DNA of 64,000 nt, taken from NCBI GenBank assembly GCA_003268905.1, contig QLTU01000002.1, positions 163,313 through 227,312 of the forward strand. Reading direction: 5' to 3'. The DNA is from Acidovorax defluvii. GTDB taxonomy: Bacteria; Pseudomonadota; Gammaproteobacteria; Burkholderiales; Burkholderiaceae_C. The position numbers and the translations under genes were made by a program. Below, piece by piece: positions 53,782 to 62,889 of the stretch. The notes beneath the pieces are model-generated. The model searched no databases, was not told the origin of the DNA, and saw only the letters and a program-made list of their open reading frames with translations. Numbering within the stretch: position 1 is the stretch's first letter; each line of letters begins with the position of its first letter.

Positions 53782-53795
53782 TTGATTCTAATCAA
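53782..53795. promoter_or_regulatory. FNR/NnrR-type box upstream of norC
   Basis: TTGAT-TCTA-ATCAA is a perfect FNR-consensus palindrome, one base after the NsrR-like site. Its centre is about 62 bases before the norC start. Members of the FNR/DNR/NnrR class activate denitrification genes at low oxygen or with NO. Confidence 0.8.
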
Positions 53796-53850
53796 CCATT
53801 TGACCCGCTAAGTCATTACGATGCGGGCTCATCACTGCATGAGGTACACC

Positions 53851-54276
53851 ATGAGTCAAGGCTTCACGAGCCAGATGGCGCGCAACATTTTTTACGGAGG
53901 CACGGTTTTTTTCGTGCTCGTGTTCGCGAGTCTGATTTTTCACACCGAAACCAAAATCCCCGAGCGCTCCAAATCAGGGGAAATCACGGAAGCCGTAGTC
54001 CGTGGAAAGCATTTATGGGAGACGCGCAACTGCATCGGCTGCCATACACTGCTGGGCGAGGGTGCCTATTTCGCGCCTGAGTTGGGCAACGTCTATGCGC
54101 GTCGTGGCCCTGATTTCATCAAGGGCTGGATCAAGGCCATGCCCACGCACACGCCGGGCCGCCGCCAGATGCCGCAGTTCAACTTCACCGAAGCACAGCT
54201 TGATGATCTGGTCGAGTTCCTGCGCTGGACCAATGGCATCGATGCCGAAAAGTGGCCACCCAATATCGAAGGGTAA
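53851..54276 (+). CDS. norC: Nitric oxide reductase subunit C (cytochrome c)
   Basis: The 141-residue protein has one N-terminal membrane helix (IFYGGTVFFVLVFASLIF) and a periplasmic heme c site CIGCH (61-65) with a distal Met (HTPGRRQMPQF). It passes electrons to NorB. The ATG at 53851 has GAGG 7-10 bases upstream. An earlier ATG at 53821 lacks one. Confidence 0.96.
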   Translation: MSQGFTSQMARNIFYGGTVFFVLVFASLIFHTETKIPERSKSGEITEAVVRGKHLWETRNCIGCHTLLGEGAYFAPELGNVYARRGPDFIKGWIKAMPTHTPGRRQMPQFNFTEAQLDDLVEFLRWTNGIDAEKWPPNIEG

Positions 54277-54293
54277 GCATCTCAGTGCACTGA

Positions 54294-55751
<1,458 letters not shown>

Positions 55752-55753
55752 CC

Positions 55754-56608
55754 ATGGAACACGCCCATACTGCGGTTTCGTCGGCCTCGGGCGTCAGCAC
55801 CGGCCCGGGCATGCGGCCCGCAGGTGGGGCGCCGTTCTATGCAGAACAGGGGGGCGAACGAGCGCTCTTTGAGCATTGCTTTGCCCAGCAGCTTCCGCTG
55901 CTGATCAAAGGCCCCACTGGCTGCGGCAAGACCCGTTTTGTCGAACACATGGCGGCGCGCCTGTCGCGCCCCCTGATTACCGTTTCCTGCCACGACGATC
56001 TCAGCGCTGCCGACCTGGTCGGTCGCCACCTGATTGGTCAAGGCAACACCGTCTGGACCGACGGGCCGCTCACGCGGGCCGTCCGGGAAGGCGCCATTTT
56101 GTATCTCGACGAGGTGGTCGAAGCGCGCAAGGACACCACGGTGGTTCTGCACCCGCTTGCCGACGACCGGCGTCTCCTGCCGATTGAACGCACAGGCGAG
56201 CTGCTCAAAGCGCCGCCCGAGTTCATGCTCGTCATCTCCTATAACCCCGGCTACCAGAATCTGCTCAAGGGCCTCAAGCCGAGCACGCGCCAGCGCTTTA
56301 CCGCACTGACGCTGGGTTACCCCGCCCCGGCCGTTGAACGCGCCATTCTGGAGCGCGAAGGCCATGCCTCCCCCGCTCTGGCAGCCCGTCTGGTGCAACT
56401 GGCACAGGCGCTGCGCCGCCTGACCGACCACGACCTGGAAGAAACCGCCAGCACCCGCCTTCTCGTGATGGCTGCACGCCTGGTGGCATCGGGTCTGCCC
56501 TTGCGCGACGCCTGCCGCGCTGCCGTAGTGGACGCGTTGACCGACGACACCGAGACCATCCAGGCGCTCGATGAAGTGGTGCGCGCGATTGTGGGTGATG
56601 AAGACTGA
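55754..56608 (+). CDS. norQ: NorQ/CbbQ-family AAA+ ATPase
   Basis: The 284-residue MoxR-class AAA+ protein has Walker A GPTGCGKT, Walker B ILYLDEVVEA and a sensor region with NPGYQNLLKGLKPSTRQRF. It works with NorD to insert the non-heme iron or activate NorCB. It starts 2 bases after norB and overlaps the next gene by 11 bp. Confidence 0.95.
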   Translation: MEHAHTAVSSASGVSTGPGMRPAGGAPFYAEQGGERALFEHCFAQQLPLLIKGPTGCGKTRFVEHMAARLSRPLITVSCHDDLSAADLVGRHLIGQGNTVWTDGPLTRAVREGAILYLDEVVEARKDTTVVLHPLADDRRLLPIERTGELLKAPPEFMLVISYNPGYQNLLKGLKPSTRQRFTALTLGYPAPAVERAILEREGHASPALAARLVQLAQALRRLTDHDLEETASTRLLVMAARLVASGLPLRDACRAAVVDALTDDTETIQALDEVVRAIVGDED

Positions 56609-57626
56609 TTGTTCTGGCTGTGCCTCGGCTCACGGCTGCTCCAGCGCAGCCACCGCGGCCAGCACATTAGGCGACAGCGCCCCGGTGGCGCTGCCCGCCA
56701 CCGCGCAACTGCAGCGCCGCCGTCGCTGGTTTCAAGCGGTCTTTTTTGCTGTATTTCTGCTCGCCCCCGCACTCAACCTGCTGCGCTTTGACCTCACCGA
56801 GGCACAGCTGTGGGTGCTTGGCTTTCGTTGGTCTCTGGGCATAGAGGCCTTCATGCGCGGCGAAGCCTCGGCAATGCAAACCGCGTGGTCCATTGTGTGG
56901 CGCGGCATTTTGCCGGTGTTGACCCTCGTCGTCGGTTTTCTCGCCGTGGCCTACCACTTTGGCCGGCTCTATTGCGGCTGGTTGTGCCCCCATTTTTCGC
57001 TGGTCGAAACCCTCAACGACCTGCTTCACCGCGCCACTGGCAAGCTCAGCGTGTGGGACAAATCGCCCACGCCACGTCCTGGCCGCTCGGCTGACAAGCG
57101 CTGGTGGCCCGTGTTCCTGGTGGCCTGCCTGGTTTTTGGCTTTGCCTGGGCCATCACGCTGCTGACCTACCTGCTCCCCCCCGCCATGATCTGGGGCAAT
57201 CTGGTAAACGGCACCCTCACCCCCAACCAGACGCGCTTTCTGGTGGTGGGCACGCTGGTCTTCACGCTGGAGTTCACACTCGCGCGGCACCTGTTTTGCC
57301 GCTACGGCTGTGCCGTTGGCCTGTTCCAGAGCCTTGCCTGGATGGCCAACCCCAAGGGCATGGTGGTCTCGTTCACCCGCGAGCGGGCGCGCGAATGCAA
57401 GACCTGCGACGCCCCCCGAGGCAGCGCCTGCGACAACGCCTGCCCCATGCGCCTGAACCCGCGCAACATCAAACGCATGATGTTTGCTTGCGTACAGTGC
57501 GGCCAGTGCCTGACCGCCTGCGACACCACGCAAACCGACCAGGGCCGCGCACCCACGCTGGAGTGGAAAGTGGGCCTGGATGCCGTGCGCGAAACCATGC
57601 GCCAGCGGCGTGAGGAGCAACGCTGA
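56598..57626 (+). CDS. Membrane polyferredoxin in the nor operon
   Basis: The 342-residue protein has five membrane segments, an N-terminal Cys cluster (CSGCASAHGC), CX3CP-type motifs CGWLCP and CRYGCAVG in the membrane part, and ferredoxin-like motifs CKTCDAPRGSACDNACP and CVQCGQCLTACD. It resembles NapH/CcoG/NosR C-terminal domains. It may feed electrons or copper/iron assembly for NorCB. It is between norQ and norD, overlapping norQ by 11 bp, and its stop shares a base with the norD ATG. Some Betaproteobacteria have this gene in nor operons; others do not. Confidence 0.83.
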   Translation: MKTDCSGCASAHGCSSAATAASTLGDSAPVALPATAQLQRRRRWFQAVFFAVFLLAPALNLLRFDLTEAQLWVLGFRWSLGIEAFMRGEASAMQTAWSIVWRGILPVLTLVVGFLAVAYHFGRLYCGWLCPHFSLVETLNDLLHRATGKLSVWDKSPTPRPGRSADKRWWPVFLVACLVFGFAWAITLLTYLLPPAMIWGNLVNGTLTPNQTRFLVVGTLVFTLEFTLARHLFCRYGCAVGLFQSLAWMANPKGMVVSFTRERARECKTCDAPRGSACDNACPMRLNPRNIKRMMFACVQCGQCLTACDTTQTDQGRAPTLEWKVGLDAVRETMRQRREEQR

Positions 57627-59455
57627 TGGAAGAGTGGATTGGCCAGTGGTGGCACCGCGCAGTCACACGGGTCGCAGAACCCGACCGGACCCATGTGCAG
57701 GTCACCCTGGAAGAAATGCGCCGCAGCATCGCCTTGCTGTACCGCGCTGGCGGAGGCGACGCCGCTGTGCGCGTGGCGCCGGTAGCCGACAGCCGCCATG
57801 GTGGCCCCCGTGGCTGGCTTCAGCGCCTGGCCGGCAGTGGCATCCGCGTGCCCCTGCCGGTGCTCGACTGGGAAACGCTGGCCCTGCCCGCCCAGGTGGC
57901 GGTTTTTGACGAACGTGAACTCAACCACGAGTTGTACCTGTGGCTGGCGGCACTGGCTGCAGTGTTTGAACCCACGGGCGACTGGATCGCCGACAACCGC
58001 GCCGCCACGGCGCGGGCGTTGCAGCGTTTTGCGGGGATGCGCGGGCGCCACCAGCGCCTCACGCAGGCCCACCTTGCACAGCGCCCCAGCCTGACCAGCC
58101 TGCGCGCCGAGTCCATCCCCTGGGAGGCTGCGGTGCAAGCCGCACTGCGTGGCGATGACCACGGCCCTCTCTTCGTGGCGCCCGCCCAGGTAGCACCCGT
58201 GTGGCTGTGGCTGACAGCGGGTGTAGGCCAAGGCCCTTCAGGCGCTGCAGGGCAGAGCGGCGATGGCGCTGGCGAGCGCCCAGATGGCCCGCCTGGCGAA
58301 GAAAGCAAGCAACGCCGCCGTTCACGCCGCGTCGAGCACAAGGAGGTTCGCAACCCCTTGCTGGTGGCGTCAAAGACCGAGGCCTTGATGAGCTGGAGTG
58401 AGCTGATCCGCCTGGACCGCGGCACCGACGACGAGGTCGATCCCAACGCCACGGCGGCTGCCAACGATATGGACACCTTGTCGCTGGCGCGCGGCGACCA
58501 GACCACGGCCTCGCGCATCAAGTTCGACCTTGATCTGCCCAGCGCCTCGGCCGACGATCTGCCGCTGGGCCCAGGCCGCAAAACCCCCGAATGGGACTGG
58601 CGCCACAGCGTGCTGCAACCCGATCACTGCTCGGTGCAGTGCTCGGTCGCCCGGCCAGGCACGCCCTACATTGCGCCCCAGGCGCTGCGCGCCACCGCAC
58701 GGCGTGTGCGCCGCCGTCTGGAGGTGCTGCGCGCTGCGCCACGCTGGCAAAACGGCCAGACCACAGGCGACGAATTCGACATCGACGCCTGGGTCCGTTT
58801 TCAGACCGAATCCCAGGGGGGTGTGCAACATACCGACTCACCGCCGGTCTACATCCGGCGCCAGCGCGGCGAGCGCAGCCTGGCCACGCTCTTGCTGGCC
58901 GATTTGTCGCTTTCGACGGACGCCTACGCCACGTCCAATGCCCGCGTCATCGATGTGATCCGCGACGCGCTCTACGTGTTTGGCGAGGCCCTCTCGGCCA
59001 CCGGCGACGCGTTTGAAGTGCTCGGCTTCAGCTCGGTACGGCGCCAGCATGTGCGCATCCAGCACATCAAGGGGTTTGGTGAACGCTGGAACGACACCGT
59101 ACGCTCTCGCGTCGGTGCACTCAAACCGGGCTTCTATACCCGCATGGGTGCTGCGCTGCGCGATGCCACCCGCCGCCTGGGTGCGCGACCCGAGCGCCAG
59201 CGGCTGCTTTTGGTGCTGACCGACGGCAAGCCAAACGACCTGGACATTTACGAAGGTCGCTACGGCCTGGAAGACACCCGCCATGCCATTCAGGAGGCAC
59301 GCGATGCGGGCCTGACACCGTTTTGCGTCACGATTGATCACGAAGCCCACGATTACCTGCCGATGCTGTTTGGCAGCCAGGGCTATGCGCTGGTGCGACG
59401 CCCGCAGGATCTGGTGCAGCGCCTGACACAGGCGTGGGCGACCCTGGCGCGCTGA
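57626..59455 (+). CDS. norD: NorD, von Willebrand A-domain activator of NorCB
   Basis: The 609-residue protein has a C-terminal vWA domain with the MIDAS motif DLSLST (LLLADLSLSTDAY), plus T and D at TDGKPND. The N-terminal two thirds are soluble and helical. It pairs with NorQ. Its ATG overlaps the upstream stop. It closes the norCBQ-polyferredoxin-norD operon. Confidence 0.94.
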   Translation: MEEWIGQWWHRAVTRVAEPDRTHVQVTLEEMRRSIALLYRAGGGDAAVRVAPVADSRHGGPRGWLQRLAGSGIRVPLPVLDWETLALPAQVAVFDERELNHELYLWLAALAAVFEPTGDWIADNRAATARALQRFAGMRGRHQRLTQAHLAQRPSLTSLRAESIPWEAAVQAALRGDDHGPLFVAPAQVAPVWLWLTAGVGQGPSGAAGQSGDGAGERPDGPPGEESKQRRRSRRVEHKEVRNPLLVASKTEALMSWSELIRLDRGTDDEVDPNATAAANDMDTLSLARGDQTTASRIKFDLDLPSASADDLPLGPGRKTPEWDWRHSVLQPDHCSVQCSVARPGTPYIAPQALRATARRVRRRLEVLRAAPRWQNGQTTGDEFDIDAWVRFQTESQGGVQHTDSPPVYIRRQRGERSLATLLLADLSLSTDAYATSNARVIDVIRDALYVFGEALSATGDAFEVLGFSSVRRQHVRIQHIKGFGERWNDTVRSRVGALKPGFYTRMGAALRDATRRLGARPERQRLLLVLTDGKPNDLDIYEGRYGLEDTRHAIQEARDAGLTPFCVTIDHEAHDYLPMLFGSQGYALVRRPQDLVQRLTQAWATLAR

Positions 59456-59482
59456 GCGCCGCAACTCACCCGGCACACAGCC

Positions 59483-59827
59483 TCATTTTGGAGGCTGGTG
59501 TGCCAGCACATCGGCATCACACCCTGCCCCCGCAGCGATCCAGCGCCGGGCCAGCCGCCCCAGCCAGCGCACAGCCCAGGGATGCGTCCAGCCGGTAACA
59601 CCGCCCGGATCGACCACCATTCCGCACAGGTAGCGCCCGTCGGCGTCGCTCCAGCGCAAGGCCAGGCAGGCCCCCGCGCGCCGCCGCGAAACCAGCACAC
59701 CCAACGGGCAAGGCTCCGCCAGGCAACACAGGCCACAGCCGTTGCACGGCGCCCCCTCAACGGGCTTGGCGGGCGCCTCGGGGTGCAACCATACAACCGT
59801 GGGTGCAGAGGGTGGAGGCGTTGGCAT
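59483..59827 (-). CDS. YkgJ-family cysteine-cluster protein
   Basis: The 114-residue protein has CNGCGLCCLAEPCPLGVL, the metal-binding Cys cluster of YkgJ (DUF, [Fe-S] or zinc). A hydrophobic part follows. The ATG at 59827 is preferred to the TTG at 59845, although no clear ribosome binding site precedes either. It is convergent with norD (27 bp between stops). Function unknown. Confidence 0.8.
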   Translation of the reverse strand: MPTPPPSAPTVVWLHPEAPAKPVEGAPCNGCGLCCLAEPCPLGVLVSRRRAGACLALRWSDADGRYLCGMVVDPGGVTGWTHPWAVRWLGRLARRWIAAGAGCDADVLAHQPPK

Positions 59828-60133
59828 GGTCTGCAAAAGTCGCAAAAAAAAGGGTTCTGTTGTTGCTCAAGGGCCGCGCGGATGCGCGAACGCCGGCACG
59901 CTTTGGCAACGCGCCAGCGTCCAGATGGCACAGCGCGACATCGCGAGCCGGTGGGACCCGTGGCACTTGCTTGGTGCCCCGCTGCTGAGCGCATGCTAAG
60001 GCAAACACCCCCACCACCGTACTGGCCAGGGTCGCCCGACCGGTTGACCCACGTCAAAGCCAGTAACAACCCTGCCCCCACGCCGCACCACCGCTGCAAC
60101 AATGGCACTCCCTGTTGCCTGGTCCCGCCCGCC
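59828..60133. other. Intergenic region with an FNR-type box
   Basis: These 306 bases separate the YkgJ gene from the CBS-domain gene. The one distinct element is TTGAC-CCAC-GTCAA at 60044-60057, a perfect FNR/DNR-like palindrome. The rest shows nothing I can name. Confidence 0.55.
60044..60057 (+). promoter_or_regulatory. FNR/DNR-like box upstream of the CBS-DUF294 gene
   Basis: TTGACCCACGTCAA is a perfect 5-4-5 palindrome with TTGAC/GTCAA half-sites, used by FNR/DNR regulators. Its centre is about 83 bases before the gene's ATG. Confidence 0.6.
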
Positions 60134-62005
60134 ATGAACCCTGCCCCTCACACCCTCGCCACCCTTCAGGCGGCGCTGGCCAGCCACCGTGTATGGAGTC
60201 AACTGGACGCGGCCACGCTGGACACACTGGCGCCGCAGTGGCGGCTGGAGGCATCGGATGTGGGCACCACGCTGCTGCCCCAGGGCCGCCTGCACAGCCG
60301 CACCGGGCTCATCGTGAGCGGCGCGGTAGACCTGCACGACCCCGACCTGGACATGGCCGTGCACCTGCAGCCCGGAGACATGTTCGGCTTTGGCGCCACC
60401 CCGGCGCAACACCTCACCACCTGGCAGGCCACTGCCGCGGCCGACAGCCACATCGCCTGGCTGGCCCCCGACACCGTGACCGCACTGTGCCGCGATCATG
60501 GCGCCCTCGCGTATTTCTTTCCGTCACTGCCCGGCGTAGGGCAGCCTCCAGCTGCGGTGCAGGCACCCGGCGCGGGCGTGCACCTGAGCCTGCTGGGCAC
60601 GCCCGTGCGCGCGCTCATCAAGCGCGAGCCGATCACGCTGCCGCCCGACACCAGCATCCGCGCCGCTGCGCTGCAAATGCGCGATCTGCGCGTGTCGTCG
60701 GTGCTGCTGGTCGAGCAGCACCATCTGTTTGGCCTGGTCACAGACCGCGATCTGCGCAACCGCGTGGTCGCACTGGGGCTGGATATTGACCGGCCCGTGT
60801 CCGACATCGCCACCCTGGCGCCCATGACACTGCAGGCACAAAGCCCCGCCTTTGAAGCCCTGCTGCTCATGGCGCGGCACAACATCCACCATGTGCCGGT
60901 GATGGACGGCGCGCGCATCGTCGGCATGATCACCGCCACCGACCTGGCGGAACAACACAGCACATCGGCTGTTTACCTGGCGGGCGATGTTTACAAACAG
61001 ACCACGGTAGAGGGCCTGGCGCATGCCAGCACCAAGATCAAGGCGCTGCAGCAACACCTGGCCGCCGCCGACGCCAGCGCTTACAGCACGGGCCACATCA
61101 TCACCACCATCACCGACGCGCTGACCACCCGTCTCATCCACCTGGCCGAGGTGAAGCTGGGCCCGCCGCCGGTGGACTATGTGTGGGTGGCCGCAGGCTC
61201 CCAGGCCCGCAGCGAACAGACCGCCAGGTCCGACCAGGACAACTGCATGGTGCTGGACGACCGGTATGACGAAGCACTGCATGGCGAGTACTTTCGTGCG
61301 TTTTCGCGATTCGTGTGCGATGGCCTGGCGGCCTGCGGCTATATCCACTGCCCGGGCGAGATGATGGCCATGACCGACAAGTGGCGCCAGCCGCGCGCAC
61401 GCTGGGCACAGTACTTTCACCAGTGGGTAGACAAGCCCGAACCCATGGCACTGATGCTGACCTGCGTGTTCTTCGACCTGCGCGCCATCCACGGCAAGAC
61501 CGAACTGCTGGAGTCGCTGCGCAATGAGGTGCTGCAGCGCACGCGGGGCAACAGCCTTTTTCTGGCGCACATGGTGGGCAACGCGCTCAAGCACCGCCCG
61601 CCGCTGGGCATGTTTGGCACCATCGCACGCATCCGTGGCGGCGAAAACGCGGGCACCATCGACCTCAAGCACAGCGGCATCGTGCCCATCGTGGACCTGG
61701 CGCGGGTGTATGCGCTGGCGGGCGGCATTGCGGCGGTCAACACGCACGACCGGCTGGAGGTGGCTTCACTGGCAGGTGAGGTGAGTGCGCAAAGCGCACG
61801 CGATCTGCGCGATGCGCTGGAGTTTTTGTCCCGGCTGCGCATCGACCACCAGGCGCGTCAGATCGCGCAGGGGCAGGCGCCCGACAATTTTCTGGCGCTA
61901 GAGGAGTTGTCCAACTTTGAGCGCAGCCACCTCAAGGAGGCGTTTTCGGTGGTGCAGACGCTGCAGGGGGTGTTGGGGCAGCGGTATCAGACGGGAAGGT
62001 ATTGA
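60134..62005 (+). CDS. Cyclic-nucleotide-binding-like / CBS / DUF294 nucleotidyltransferase-like signalling protein
   Basis: The 623-residue protein has a cNMP-binding-like beta roll (residues about 10-140), two CBS domains (about 160-290, with VSSVLLVEQHHLFGLVTDRDL and VPVMDGARIVGMITATDL), and a DUF294 putative nucleotidyltransferase (GSQARSEQTARSDQDNCMV: G-S-x-A-R-x-E and D-Q-D) with a C-terminal helical DUF294_C part. Residues needed for transfer look intact. It is usually paired, as here, with a DnaQ-type exonuclease protein. An FNR-like box stands upstream. I take the ATG at 60134; the frame is open much further upstream. Confidence 0.85.
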   Translation: MNPAPHTLATLQAALASHRVWSQLDAATLDTLAPQWRLEASDVGTTLLPQGRLHSRTGLIVSGAVDLHDPDLDMAVHLQPGDMFGFGATPAQHLTTWQATAAADSHIAWLAPDTVTALCRDHGALAYFFPSLPGVGQPPAAVQAPGAGVHLSLLGTPVRALIKREPITLPPDTSIRAAALQMRDLRVSSVLLVEQHHLFGLVTDRDLRNRVVALGLDIDRPVSDIATLAPMTLQAQSPAFEALLLMARHNIHHVPVMDGARIVGMITATDLAEQHSTSAVYLAGDVYKQTTVEGLAHASTKIKALQQHLAAADASAYSTGHIITTITDALTTRLIHLAEVKLGPPPVDYVWVAAGSQARSEQTARSDQDNCMVLDDRYDEALHGEYFRAFSRFVCDGLAACGYIHCPGEMMAMTDKWRQPRARWAQYFHQWVDKPEPMALMLTCVFFDLRAIHGKTELLESLRNEVLQRTRGNSLFLAHMVGNALKHRPPLGMFGTIARIRGGENAGTIDLKHSGIVPIVDLARVYALAGGIAAVNTHDRLEVASLAGEVSAQSARDLRDALEFLSRLRIDHQARQIAQGQAPDNFLALEELSNFERSHLKEAFSVVQTLQGVLGQRYQTGRY

Positions 62006-62889
62006 GTGTTTTTGGCCTTGGCGCTTATGGATTAAACGCTGGCAGCTATTGTTTTTGTAGTGGCTGATGTGCCTTATTTGGGGGCGGGAGCCGGGGTGTG
62101 CGCCCGGCGGCGCAGTAACTTTCTCTTGTCTCGCCAAGAGAAAGTCACCAAAGAGAAGGCGACCCTACTGTGCGTGTCCCTTCGCTGCGCTACGGGCAAC
62201 CTGCGATGCTCGGGCAGGGGGTGCGCCGCAGAACTCACTGCGCGCTTGCAGCGCTCCGTTCAAACAACTGCGGCGAGTCAGTGCACGAAGTGCGTGTGTC
62301 CTACGGCACACGCACGCACCCCCTGCCCTGCGCTTCTCGGCACGCACAGAAGGGAACCCGCAACCGGACATCCACACGGGCCATCGCTTCGCTCGGCCCC
62401 GTCTGCGCGGGCGCAAGCGCCTCGCGCTGCGCTATCCAGGCCGAACGCAGCGATGGCCCGTATGGCTGTTGGGCTGTTGGGCTGTTGGGCTGTTGGGCTG
62501 TTGGGCTGTTGGGCTGTTGGGCTGCCACCCCCCTTCTGTATGCGCCTGGGGCGCGCAGGAGGCGGGGTGGCGTGGGTGTGCCGCAGGACACACCCGCGCT
62601 TCGTCAACTGACTCGCCGCGTCTGTCTGAACGGAGCGCCGCAGGCGCGCAGTGAGTTACGCGGCGCACCCCGCATCCGAGCACCCCAGGTTGCCCCGTAG
62701 CGCAGCGAAGGGGTCGCAGACAGTAGGGTCGCCTTCTTTTGCCTACTTTTCTTGGCGAGACAAGAAAAGAAGGTGCGCCGCCGGGCGCACACCCCGGCTC
62801 CCGCCCTCCGCAAAAGCACACCATCAACTACAAAAACAATAGCTGCCAGCGCTTACCCCATAAGCGCAAAACCCCAAAAACACTCAATA
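62000..62889. repeat. Giant imperfect palindrome between convergent genes
   Basis: Bases 62000-62340 and the reverse complement of 62540-62889 align along nearly their full lengths. Both ends begin TATTGAGTGTTTTTGG (so both convergent genes end with the same last Tyr and TGA). Then come a palindromic repeat copy on each side (62021-62055, 62831-62866), AGCCGGGGTGTGCGCCCGGC, a CTTGTCTCGCCAAGA block, and so on inward. An 8-bp tandem repeat is inside. No protein gene is evident. Confidence 0.85.
62464..62524 (+). repeat. 8-bp tandem repeat (GGCTGTTG)
   Basis: Seven exact copies of GGCTGTTG (62464-62519) plus a partial GGCTG lie in the apex of the giant palindrome. The period of 8 is not compatible with a coding repeat. 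Confidence 0.9.

Noticed and set aside
59498-60133. N-terminal extension of the CBS-DUF294 protein to 835 residues
   Set aside because: The extra 212 residues are Arg/Pro-rich, lie opposite the YkgJ gene, and the cNMP-like fold begins just after the ATG at 60134.
62464-62524. CRISPR array or coding repeat
   Set aside because: The unit is 8 bp with no spacers, so it is neither a CRISPR nor an in-frame protein repeat.
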